This document shows positions 7,061 through 14,239 of a stretch of 31,018 nucleotides of DNA, one piece after another (the first letter of the stretch is position 1; each line of letters begins with the position of its first letter). This stretch comes from a virus. Position numbers and translations under genes: made by a program. The notes beneath the pieces were generated by a model. It did not search any database, was not told the DNA's origin, and was given only the letters and a program-made list of their open reading frames with translations. The stretch is taken from the IMG/VR virus record IMGVR_UViG_3300032675_000094, positions 1 to 31,018 of that record; one strand, 5' to 3'.

Positions 7061-7207
7061 ATGAAAGCAAAAGATATAATGAAAAAATACCAAATTACTA
7101 GAAATACATTATGTAATTGGGTTAAAAAAGGGTGGATTAAAGTAGAAAAAACTCCATCAGGCAGATACATTTACCTAGAAAAAACTAATGATAAACATGA
7201 AATATAG
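7061..7207 (+). CDS. Small MerR/excisionase-type HTH protein
   Basis: A 48-residue ORF reads MKAKDIMKKYQITRNTLCNW and then VKKGWIKVEKTPSGRYIYLE. The pattern of helix-turn-helix, W-V-K-K-G and then P-S-G-R-Y-x-Y is that of the winged HTH_17/MerR-like domain found in excisionases and in the N-terminus of IS607-type resolvases. It therefore probably binds DNA. A good promoter motif and phased 10-bp repeats lie upstream and could be its own operator. It overlaps the next tiny ORF by 11 bp and heads the unit leading to the amidoligase-like gene. Confidence 0.7.
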   Translation: MKAKDIMKKYQITRNTLCNWVKKGWIKVEKTPSGRYIYLEKTNDKHEI

Positions 7208-7298
7208 CGAGGAAGATAAATTAATTAAAAAGAATGAACTACAAATTAAATATAACGAAAATGTTGTTGATAAATTAAATCAAATAATTAATATATAG
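7197..7298 (+). CDS. Tiny hypothetical protein (33 aa)
   Basis: This charged, helical ORF (MKYSEEDKLIKKNELQIKYN and on) overlaps the end of the HTH gene by 11 bp in another frame and ends 5 bp before the next ATG. Its position in a tight cluster makes it plausible, but no family is recognised. Confidence 0.4.
   Translation: MKYSEEDKLIKKNELQIKYNENVVDKLNQIINI
7288..7298 (+). promoter_or_regulatory. Putative phage promoter (amidoligase-like gene)
   Basis: TTAATATATAG ends 5 bp before the ATG at 7304 and overlaps the end of the tiny ORF. Confidence 0.45.
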
Positions 7299-7303
7299 AT
7301 AAT

Positions 7304-8692
7304 ATGAAAACATATACTGAAAAATTTATTGATAGTCATAAAATACTTAAAAAAGCTATAGTAGGTATAGAATTTGAGTTTTTTATGAAAGAATTATCTT
7401 ATTATAAAACTTTAGAGATACTTAATCAATATTTATCTCCTATAAAAGTTCATGGGTTTCGTGTTTATCATCCAGATTTTAAACCAGATAAGGATAATTT
7501 TATTCTTTCCCCAGACTTGAGCGGTGGAAATTCCCTCGTAGAACTAATAACATCTCCATTAGATTATTATAGTGCCAAATTCTATTTGGTTAAAATAGTA
7601 AAATTTATTCAAGATTATGGATATACAAATGAAAAATGTTCAGTCCATTTTAATATTTCCTTTGATAAGGATAAAGATATTGATTTAGATTTAAATGACT
7701 TAAATATGCTTAAATTAATTCTTGAAATTGATGAAGAAGAAATTTATAGATACTATCCAAGTAGAAAAGATAATGTATATGCTAAAAGTGTTAAAAGAAT
7801 GATTCCTTATAAAGAATATGACTTTAATAGTATATCAATTGATATAGTTAAAAATAATTTAAGATTACCTAACGATAAATATTATGGAATTAATTTTTTA
7901 AATATTAATAATGATAGAGAATCTCAAAGATTAGAGTTCAGATATATTGGAGGACAAGACTATGAGAAAAATGTGGGTAATCTATTATATTTTTTAGACA
8001 AGTTTATTTTAAATACTTTTTATTGCCTTAATAAGCCATTCACAGATACTAATATGCAAGATTTAGAGAATTATTTAGATAAAAATATAAGTTATTTTAA
8101 TACTTTTTCAAAATTTGATAATTTTATCGTGGAGTTTCCAGGTATAGCAATTCAAATTGACCAAATAAATGATTATGATGTTATTAATGCTTATTATCCT
8201 AAACTATATACAAAATTATATAATTTATTAGATTCTTGTCAAGATTTGAAAAATTGTATAATAAATTATGTTACAGAAACACAAAAAATTGAAATAATTG
8301 ATGCTACAATAAAATCTAATTTTAATATTAAAAATTATGACTTTATTAATTGTAATGTCCAAAATGGTATATTTGAAGAATGTGGATTTGTAAATTCAGA
8401 ACTTTATAACTCACAAGTTATAAAGTGTAGATTAGATGGAACTAAAATAACAGGTTCTAAACTATTAAATTGTCATATGGAATCTTATTTAGTTAAGGAT
8501 TCATTTTTTATGAATGGTTATATAAACTGTGAGATGGAAAATGGGGTGTTTCGCAGTGGAAAATTAGGTCCTTATGCTAGTATAAGTTCAACTACAAAAA
8601 TAGTATCTGATAAAGATAATTTCTTTGATACTAAGTTTGATGATAGTAGTTTAAAGAAAAAAGATATAGGAAATAAAAAACTCGGTTTATAA
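7304..8692 (+). CDS. Amidoligase-like protein with pentapeptide-repeat-like tail
   Basis: This protein has 462 residues. The N-terminal two-thirds match the layout of the COOH-NH2 ligase (Amidoligase_2, glutamine-synthetase/GCS fold) family. They carry VGIEFEFF at about 20-27, DLSGGNSLVELITSPLDYY at 71-89, CSVHFNISF at 112-120 and SQRLEFRYIGGQDY at about 207-220. The acidic and histidine residues in these blocks correspond to the metal/ATP and substrate sites of the fold. Family members form peptide-like amide bonds, and phage members are suggested to modify proteins or cell-wall peptides. From about residue 330 to 425 the sequence has a five-residue rhythm (DFINCNVQNGIFEECGFVNS), suggesting a right-handed beta-helix tail. 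The last codons and stop lie inside the terminator hairpin shared with the convergent gene. Confidence 0.65.
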   Translation: MKTYTEKFIDSHKILKKAIVGIEFEFFMKELSYYKTLEILNQYLSPIKVHGFRVYHPDFKPDKDNFILSPDLSGGNSLVELITSPLDYYSAKFYLVKIVKFIQDYGYTNEKCSVHFNISFDKDKDIDLDLNDLNMLKLILEIDEEEIYRYYPSRKDNVYAKSVKRMIPYKEYDFNSISIDIVKNNLRLPNDKYYGINFLNINNDRESQRLEFRYIGGQDYEKNVGNLLYFLDKFILNTFYCLNKPFTDTNMQDLENYLDKNISYFNTFSKFDNFIVEFPGIAIQIDQINDYDVINAYYPKLYTKLYNLLDSCQDLKNCIINYVTETQKIEIIDATIKSNFNIKNYDFINCNVQNGIFEECGFVNSELYNSQVIKCRLDGTKITGSKLLNCHMESYLVKDSFFMNGYINCEMENGVFRSGKLGPYASISSTTKIVSDKDNFFDTKFDDSSLKKKDIGNKKLGL

Positions 8693-8706
8693 ACCGAGTT
8701 TTTTTT
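8675..8706. terminator. Bidirectional intrinsic terminator shared by two convergent genes
   Basis: The stem CTCGGTTT/AAACCGAG (8681-8688 and 8691-8698) has a 2-nt centre (AT), so it is a near-continuous palindrome. It is flanked by A6 on the left and T8 on the right, giving a U-tract on both strands. Both stop codons (8690-8692 plus, 8687-8689 minus) lie at its centre. Confidence 0.92.
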
Positions 8707-10483
8707 CAAATTTCATTTTACCACAGTCATAGATTTTATTAATACCTAGATTTTCCATAATTTGAGACTCTGTTAAAGAAATATCATGACCTAATTTAGC
8801 TAGTTTGGATTTAGTAAAATTCTGTTTAGATTTTCTAACATTATCAACTATATATTTATAGTCAGGTTTAGACTCTGATACTAAATTGAACCCTAAAGAA
8901 AAATATAAATTTCCATTAGACCAATCTTTATCAGCATAAGAAATAATTCTTGAAGGGTAATTTTCTTTTATAAAATGATTTAATAATTTAGAAGCACCAC
9001 CTACTACTTGATGATTCAATAAATTACAGAATCTATTTAAATTCCATTCCCCATCAGGCATATTTAATCTTCCTTCTTTCTTATCAAAACACATTAAACT
9101 AACTAAATCATTATTATAATAAAGTCCGTATATTAATTTAGAAGGAACAAATCCTTGAATGTGATTTTTATTTAAAAAATCTCTATATTCTTCTGTATTT
9201 AAGATTTGTTTAATCACAGTTTTACGAGCATAAATTTTTATTTTAGATAGTCCTAACCAATTATTAATTTGACTTTTGATAATATCTAACTTATTATCAA
9301 AATCATCTTCATAAATAAATTTAATATCAATGTCCTTTCCTTTAAAGTATTCTAACTTATTAATATGATAATTGTTTTCTTTAAATTTATTTGAATGCCA
9401 ATATAATCCATTAAATTCTATACCTATTTTAATTTCAGGTAAGAAAATATCAATTTCTAAACCATCTCTATAACCACTTATTATTTCTCTTGAATAAATT
9501 GATTTAATATATTCTAATAAAATCTTTTCTTTTATTGATTTGTTATCTCCTATAGGGTAACAAATCGTGCAAATAGGTAAATTTTGTCTTAATCTATCAA
9601 GAAAATTACCTGAATTTATTTCAAATTTATGTTCTTTATTTAAATCACATTTAAATAAAGATATTTCTTTATTAATATATCTTATATAATTTGGATGTGT
9701 TCCTATTATTTTTGTTTTTTTACTTTTTTCAGATTTATTGTAGTTATCAACCCCATATTTTTTTAAATTAGTTAATTTTATTTTTTCTTTTATATCTTCG
9801 TTTTGAAAAGGATTTTCAAAACCATATTTATCTAAATTAAATTGTTTGACTTTTTCTTTTATTTCTTCACTTTGGAATGTAAATTCAACACCATATTTTT
9901 TTAAATTAGTTTCTTTAATTTTTTCTAAATTATTATAATGTTCAACACCATATTTTTTTAAATTAGTTTCTTTAATTTTTTCTAAATTATTATAATGTTC
10001 AACCCCATATCTTTCTAAATTTGTTTGTTTTACCTTCTCTTTTATTTTATCATTTTGATGAAGGTATTCAACCCCATATCTTTCTAAATTAGTTTTTTTG
10101 ATTTTTTCTTTTATTTCTTTATTTTGAAATCCATATTCAGAGCCATATCTTTCTAAGTTTGTTTGTTTTACCTTCTCTTTTATATCTTTATTTTGTGAAG
10201 CAAATTCAACCCCAAATTTTTCTAAATTAGTAATTTTTGCTTTATTTTTTCCACATTTATTAGAACAAGAAAACATATTCCCATTTTTTAAATTATTATT
10301 ATAATATTTATATGTAACTTTTTTTTCAAACCCACAGAAATCACATTTAACTAATACTTCTTGATGAGAACATTTTGATAAATTATCAATACTAACTTCT
10401 ATAAAACCATCAGAATCAGAAATATACCCTTTGCTTTTATAATATGCAACATTTTTTATAATTAATTTTTCTGTTATTATCAT
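8687..10483 (-). CDS. Repeat-rich Vsr/EDxHD-like endonuclease with GNAT-like C-terminus
   Basis: This protein has 598 residues. A Cys-rich N-terminus (C47-x2-C50, C73, C77) probably binds zinc. Residues 85-250 hold eight copies of a 19-23 residue repeat, TNLERYGVE..-N..IKEKVKQ. A second CxxC (C305-C308) precedes a PD-(D/E)xK-like core, GLEIDIFLPEIKIGIEFNGL followed by YWHS, at 341-364. E343, D345, E356 and H363 recall the Vsr and I-Bth0305I (EDxHD) nucleases. Residues about 415-560 (GLYYNNDLVSLMCF, and YADKDWSNGNLYFSLGF at 516-532) resemble a GNAT/Mom-like fold. The array may grip DNA as small repeated modules. It is likely a phage selfish or homing-type endonuclease. It ends in KKLGL inside the shared terminator. 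Confidence 0.6.
   Translation of the reverse strand: MIITEKLIIKNVAYYKSKGYISDSDGFIEVSIDNLSKCSHQEVLVKCDFCGFEKKVTYKYYNNNLKNGNMFSCSNKCGKNKAKITNLEKFGVEFASQNKDIKEKVKQTNLERYGSEYGFQNKEIKEKIKKTNLERYGVEYLHQNDKIKEKVKQTNLERYGVEHYNNLEKIKETNLKKYGVEHYNNLEKIKETNLKKYGVEFTFQSEEIKEKVKQFNLDKYGFENPFQNEDIKEKIKLTNLKKYGVDNYNKSEKSKKTKIIGTHPNYIRYINKEISLFKCDLNKEHKFEINSGNFLDRLRQNLPICTICYPIGDNKSIKEKILLEYIKSIYSREIISGYRDGLEIDIFLPEIKIGIEFNGLYWHSNKFKENNYHINKLEYFKGKDIDIKFIYEDDFDNKLDIIKSQINNWLGLSKIKIYARKTVIKQILNTEEYRDFLNKNHIQGFVPSKLIYGLYYNNDLVSLMCFDKKEGRLNMPDGEWNLNRFCNLLNHQVVGGASKLLNHFIKENYPSRIISYADKDWSNGNLYFSLGFNLVSESKPDYKYIVDNVRKSKQNFTKSKLAKLGHDISLTESQIMENLGINKIYDCGKMKFEKKLGL
9889..10002 (-). repeat. 57-bp near-perfect tandem duplication within the repeat array
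   Basis: Two adjacent 57-bp units encode TNL(K/E)(K/R)YGVEHYNNLEKIKE. They are almost identical at the DNA level, while the other repeats have diverged, so this is a recent duplication in the array. Confidence 0.75.
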
Positions 10484-10500
10484 AATTTCTATATTTTAAA

Positions 10501-10541
10501 AAAAGCAATAAGTTTCTAAAAACTTATTGCTTTTTATTTAT
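10501..10541 (-). terminator. Intrinsic terminator after the DHH gene
   Basis: Arms 10501-10515 and 10520-10534 (AAAAGCAATAAGTTT and its complement) close a 4-nt loop. On the minus strand the hairpin follows the stop at 10538 and runs into a T-tract. The next gene starts 17 bp beyond. Confidence 0.88.
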
Positions 10542-12121
10542 TTTTTAAATTTCTTAACAATATCTCCTGAAGGAGTTATTGTTCTTAAATCTTTTATATC
10601 TCTTACTTTATTATCCATTTTTGGTTCTTCTTTTATTTTATTTAACATCCACTCATTTCCTGGTAACTCCTCTACTAATTGCCATGATATATTTATCGGA
10701 AATTTAATACCTGATAGATCATTTATTATTTTATTTTTAAACATATCTACATACTTTATTCCTTTATAAGGACCAACTTGACATATTTTTGATATATTCG
10801 AGATTGAACCTATACCACTATGACCTCCAGATACTGTTACTTCATCTTCTACTCCTGATGTAGTTTTTGGATCATAATAATCTAAACCACCCCCAATATT
10901 TTTTCCATCTTTTTCTATATAAGGTTTTTGAAAATTTTTTAATAACCTATTCATATAAGATCCTAAATCATCAACTTTATAGTTACCTACTAAAATTGGT
11001 AAATCTGTATAAGTATCAATTTTCTTATACGAACATACTTGTAATGTAGTACCATAATCTAATAAAATAAATTTAGGTTCTTGTTTTAAACGATTATTAT
11101 TTAAATCTCTCTCAATAATAACTCTGGCTCTTAAAGCGTTAGCCCAAGTTCCTGATGGAACTATTATTAAATCACCATACACTTTATATGATTCTAAGCA
11201 TTTTATTTTAGTATTATTATTAATTCCAAAATCTTCCTTAAACTCTTTAAATGATAAATATTTTCTTTTTATGGTTTCAATTCCTGAAGTTCTTTTATTC
11301 ATTATATCCAAAGTTTTGGTTCTATCTTCAACAAAATCTTTATAAGGTTTTGTTGGTTTTTCCCATTTTCCTTGATCATTTTTAAAACTTTTTAATGTAC
11401 CATCTGCTTTAGTTGGGTAAGGATTATTACCTGGATATAATTTTTTCATTGCTATATAAATAGCATAAATTGATGCATCACTACAATTTTCAACCACTTC
11501 AATTAAGGTATTTATATCAGCTCTTTTTATAAATTGATTAAAAGCAGCTCCAAATTCCAATCTTACTTTTTTATATCTTTTTATATCTTTTAAATCAAAA
11601 TTTAATAATCGTTGCCAACTTATTTCATAATCATCATATTTAGCAGCATCTACCATATCTATAACATGAACTAATAACTCATCTTGTGGTACACCTAAAA
11701 CTTTACATAATGCTTCATATGCAGAACCTGTATGTAATTTTTGTATAGGTTCAGATTTATATTTTTCTTTCTCTGCATCTGTAAATTCACCATGATGGTC
11801 TACATAAAAATCTATATAAGCATCTCTTTTATCTCCTGGCATATTAGCAAAATCTAAAACAATATTAATTAATGTTGGGTCAATTGTTGTTAATTTCCAA
11901 GATTCTTCATAATTTAATATCCCATATTTAACAATAGTAAATCCATGATTAATTAAATATTTTTTCATACATAACATACAGGTAATTCCATCTAAATCAT
12001 CATGGCCATATAATGCTACATACTTACCTTTTTTTCCTTTTTTTAACCAATAATCTTCACTATTAGGCAATCTTGCTGCTGATTCATTAACTGAACCATA
12101 TTTATTAAATTTATTTACCAT
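10538..12121 (-). CDS. DHH-family phosphoesterase (RecJ/NrnA-like)
   Basis: This 527-residue protein has the DHH-superfamily motifs in order. ALYGHDDLDGITCML (D41, D42, D44) is motif I, NIVLDFANM (D90) is motif II, and FYVDHHGEF (D108-H109-H110) is the DHH motif. HVIDMVDAAKYDD lies further on, and GGHSGIGS (432-438) is a DHHA1-like GGH motif. Such enzymes use two metal ions to hydrolyse single-stranded DNA (RecJ), oligonucleotides (NrnA) or cyclic dinucleotides (GdpP/DhhP); I cannot decide which. Degradation of c-di-nucleotide signals in anti-defence is one option. The N-terminus MVNKFNKYGSVNESAA carries F-N-K-Y...V-N-E, a possible capsid-targeting sequence. A promoter motif lies upstream and a strong terminator downstream, so it is a single-gene unit. 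Confidence 0.82.
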   Translation of the reverse strand: MVNKFNKYGSVNESAARLPNSEDYWLKKGKKGKYVALYGHDDLDGITCMLCMKKYLINHGFTIVKYGILNYEESWKLTTIDPTLINIVLDFANMPGDKRDAYIDFYVDHHGEFTDAEKEKYKSEPIQKLHTGSAYEALCKVLGVPQDELLVHVIDMVDAAKYDDYEISWQRLLNFDLKDIKRYKKVRLEFGAAFNQFIKRADINTLIEVVENCSDASIYAIYIAMKKLYPGNNPYPTKADGTLKSFKNDQGKWEKPTKPYKDFVEDRTKTLDIMNKRTSGIETIKRKYLSFKEFKEDFGINNNTKIKCLESYKVYGDLIIVPSGTWANALRARVIIERDLNNNRLKQEPKFILLDYGTTLQVCSYKKIDTYTDLPILVGNYKVDDLGSYMNRLLKNFQKPYIEKDGKNIGGGLDYYDPKTTSGVEDEVTVSGGHSGIGSISNISKICQVGPYKGIKYVDMFKNKIINDLSGIKFPINISWQLVEELPGNEWMLNKIKEEPKMDNKVRDIKDLRTITPSGDIVKKFKK

Positions 12122-12141
12122 ATAAATATTTTTTATTATCT

Positions 12142-12153
12142 TTATATATTAAA
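12142..12153 (-). promoter_or_regulatory. Putative phage promoter (DHH gene)
   Basis: On the minus strand this reads TTTAATATATAA, 20 bp before the ATG at 12121. Confidence 0.6.
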
Positions 12154-12257
12154 TTAATATTTTTAATAATTAACTATTGATAGATTTTGAAAAAATATTT
12201 TTTTTAATTTTGATAATGACCAATTAGTTCTATTGTAAATAATGTCCCAAAAAAGAA

Positions 12258-12308
12258 ATAGTGTATATTCTATTTTTAATATATAACTAAAAATAAAACA
12301 TACACTAT
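12258..12308 (+). repeat. Inverted repeat flanking a promoter and start codon
   Basis: Arms ATAGTGTATATT (12258-12269) and AACATACACTAT (12297-12308) are complementary at 11 of 12 positions. The loop contains the promoter motif, and the right arm ends within the ATG of the 55-aa gene. It could be a two-site operator or a cruciform. Confidence 0.6.
12274..12286 (+). promoter_or_regulatory. Putative phage promoter (55-aa gene)
   Basis: TTTTAATATATAA lies 20 bp before the ATG at 12307. Confidence 0.6.
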
Positions 12309-12474
12309 GAATGCTGTTTGCTCTAAAAAATTTGATTATTATATAATAGTAGATAAGAAAGAGAATAAGAAAGTATCAAAAGACGAGTTTATTGCTTTTA
12401 GCCAAATTAGAATCTCTAATAAGTTTTTCTCTATTAAGATAGAATCAGATAAAGTTATTGGTTATTACAAATAG
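12307..12474 (+). CDS. Small hypothetical protein (55 aa)
   Basis: This ORF begins MNAVCSKKFDYYIIVDKKEN and ends SIKIESDKVIGYYK. The pattern of alternating hydrophobic strands and charged turns suggests a small beta-rich fold, but no family is recognised. Support comes from a perfect promoter motif, an inverted repeat that spans the start, and clean placement between two minus-strand genes. It overlaps the end of the convergent gene by 10 bp. Confidence 0.6.
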   Translation: MNAVCSKKFDYYIIVDKKENKKVSKDEFIAFSQIRISNKFFSIKIESDKVIGYYK

Positions 12475-12917
12475 TTTTCTCTATACATTTTCCCATTTTC
12501 TGTATAATACTTATATCCCCATAAGTGTATGGGTAATTTATCACTAATCATTTCTAATATCTCTTTGTTATTAACATTAATAACATCTAACACTTCATAA
12601 AAATCAAAACTGATTTTTTCACCATTAAACATTAATTCAATTATAGTAGCAACATCATTATAACTATAATTAAAATCTTCACTTATTAATTCATCTATCT
12701 CATCAATAAAATCATATCTATCAGTATCTATTACATAGTAGAGATCATAAGTGAACTTAACTTCCTCTTTATTTGAGGAAGTTAAGAACATTGGATATGA
12801 AAACTTTTTATTTAATAAAATAAGATAATCTATATCGTATTTATCAATATTTTTATTATCAACATATTTGATAAACTCAAATGTTGATTGTCTTAAATCA
12901 TTTTTTTCTTGTATCAT
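12465..12917 (-). CDS. Hypothetical acidic protein (150 aa)
   Basis: I choose the ATG at 12917 (MIQEKNDLRQSTFEFIKY), just after the glycosyltransferase stop at 12925; an upstream ATG at 12968 would overlap that gene by 44 bp. The protein is acidic and Tyr/Ile/Asp-rich, for example LYYVIDTDRYDFIDEIDELI. It ends LWGYKYYTENGKMYRENYL. No family is recognised. A 12-bp perfect hairpin (12756-12786) lies inside the coding sequence. It is probably co-transcribed with the glycosyltransferase gene. Confidence 0.6.
   Translation of the reverse strand: MIQEKNDLRQSTFEFIKYVDNKNIDKYDIDYLILLNKKFSYPMFLTSSNKEEVKFTYDLYYVIDTDRYDFIDEIDELISEDFNYSYNDVATIIELMFNGEKISFDFYEVLDVINVNNKEILEMISDKLPIHLWGYKYYTENGKMYRENYL
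12756..12786 (-). repeat. 12-bp perfect hairpin inside a coding sequence
   Basis: Arms CTTAACTTCCTC (12756-12767) and GAGGAAGTTAAG (12775-12786) surround a 7-nt loop. No T-tract follows on either strand, so it is not a standard terminator. It is more GC-rich than its surroundings. Confidence 0.8.
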
Positions 12918-12924
12918 AATATAT

Positions 12925-14100
12925 TTATTTGAAATGTTGTTCATTTGATTTAATCTTATTAATATCATCTTGACTGAATAATTCAGGACTTCTTCTAATA
13001 ACTTCTACTAATTCTCTATAATTAGATTTAGCTTCATCACTTCTTCCTGTATAAAAACATATAATAGAATGTATTTCTAATATTTTCCAAGCATATAAAG
13101 CATTATCTACGAATAATAAACGTTTTGGATAAGGGTTATTTCCATGAAAATTAACTTTTAAAAACTTAGAATATAAGTAAGCTAAATTCCATTCATTTAC
13201 ACCAACATAATAATCCACTATTGCTTTAATAGATTCACCTCTAAGCGGATCCATTGCGTATGCTTTTAATAACTCTTGTAAGCATTCTTCCCAAGGCATT
13301 TCAAGCATTTTCATTATAGAACCAATTCTTAATTGAGAATAATATCTTTCTTCTGGATAACCATCAACTCTATTTACTCTTTCTCTATAATATTTTAGAG
13401 AACGTCTTAAACGTTCTTCATTTTCTTCACGATTATCTTTCATACAAGATGAATCATGATAAGATTGTGCGGTATAAAATATCCATCTAGCATCGCTACG
13501 ATTTTCCGCAATATATTTTTCTAAAGTATGAGCATGAGAGATATATTTCATAGATACATCTTGTGTCCAAGAATTACCTATCATTTTAACATCAACATAA
13601 ACATCTGTTGCTAATCCTGATGTTATATTAGGTTCTTTACAAATAATATATTCATGAATTGGACCATAAAATTCAAATGGTAATGATGTTCTCCAAAAAG
13701 TATTTCTAGTATATTCCATTGCTCCAATTCTAGTATTTATCATAAACAAATCTTTATTGAATTGATTTTTATTAAACTTAGAATCAACTATTATTTTTTC
13801 ATCCGCATCACACCACCAACCCCATACATCACTAAGATTCCATCCTAATTCTTTAATTACTTCACGTAATTTTTCCATTCCAAAAGTTCTACTTTTATCA
13901 AAAGAATCAAAAGGTCTATCAAAAACATATGTGGGTATATTATTTTCTTTACCAAAATTTCTTATTATATCTTGTGTTCCATCTGTTGAACCAGTGTCTA
14001 ATATAACTATTAAATCACTAATTTTTGCTGCTGCTTCTAACATACCTAGAATACAATGTGACTCGTTTTTTACAATTGTATTTAATGCTAATTTTACCAT
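12925..14100 (-). CDS. Family 2 glycosyltransferase with TPR-like C-terminus
   Basis: This 391-residue protein begins like a GT-A fold enzyme: LALNTIVKNESHCILGMLEA, then DTGSTDGT (35-42), which binds the nucleotide sugar, and WWCDADE with D98-A-D100 as the metal-binding DxD. After about residue 200 come helical repeats (YYRERVNRVDGYPEERYYSQ, AYLYSKFLKVNF, IHSIICFYTGRSDEAKSNY) resembling TPRs. Such GT2-TPR proteins transfer sugars to proteins, glycans or modified DNA bases; the acceptor here is not evident. Phage members may decorate virion proteins or DNA. There is no membrane segment. The unknown gene at 12465 follows directly. Upstream is a 32-bp AT-only palindrome. Confidence 0.85.
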   Translation of the reverse strand: MVKLALNTIVKNESHCILGMLEAAAKISDLIVILDTGSTDGTQDIIRNFGKENNIPTYVFDRPFDSFDKSRTFGMEKLREVIKELGWNLSDVWGWWCDADEKIIVDSKFNKNQFNKDLFMINTRIGAMEYTRNTFWRTSLPFEFYGPIHEYIICKEPNITSGLATDVYVDVKMIGNSWTQDVSMKYISHAHTLEKYIAENRSDARWIFYTAQSYHDSSCMKDNREENEERLRRSLKYYRERVNRVDGYPEERYYSQLRIGSIMKMLEMPWEECLQELLKAYAMDPLRGESIKAIVDYYVGVNEWNLAYLYSKFLKVNFHGNNPYPKRLLFVDNALYAWKILEIHSIICFYTGRSDEAKSNYRELVEVIRRSPELFSQDDINKIKSNEQHFK

Positions 14101-14108
14101 TATTATTA

Positions 14109-14140
14109 TTTATTTTTTTATTTATAAATAAAAAAATAAA
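14109..14140. repeat. 32-bp perfect AT-only palindrome
   Basis: Arms 14109-14124 and 14125-14140 are exact reverse complements with no loop, centred on TTTATAAA. A second hairpin (arms 14145-14153 and 14158-14166) follows. Both lie between divergent genes and may form a cruciform or a leader structure for the glycosyltransferase mRNA. Confidence 0.8.
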
Positions 14141-14201
14141 AATGTTAATAATAAAAATATTATTAATAGGATCAAAAAATTATATTAAGGTAATGATATA
14201 C

Positions 14202-14213
14202 TTTTAATATATA
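14202..14213 (+). promoter_or_regulatory. Putative phage promoter (GIY-YIG gene)
   Basis: TTTTAATATATA lies 26 bp before the ATG at 14240. Confidence 0.6.
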
Positions 14214-14239
14214 CTTGTAATAAAATGTAATAACAAAAT

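Noticed and set aside
9700-10250. Regularly spaced repeats reminiscent of a CRISPR array
   Set aside because: The repeats are codon-aligned, encode the TNLERYGVE modules of one long ORF, and have no unique spacers of constant length.
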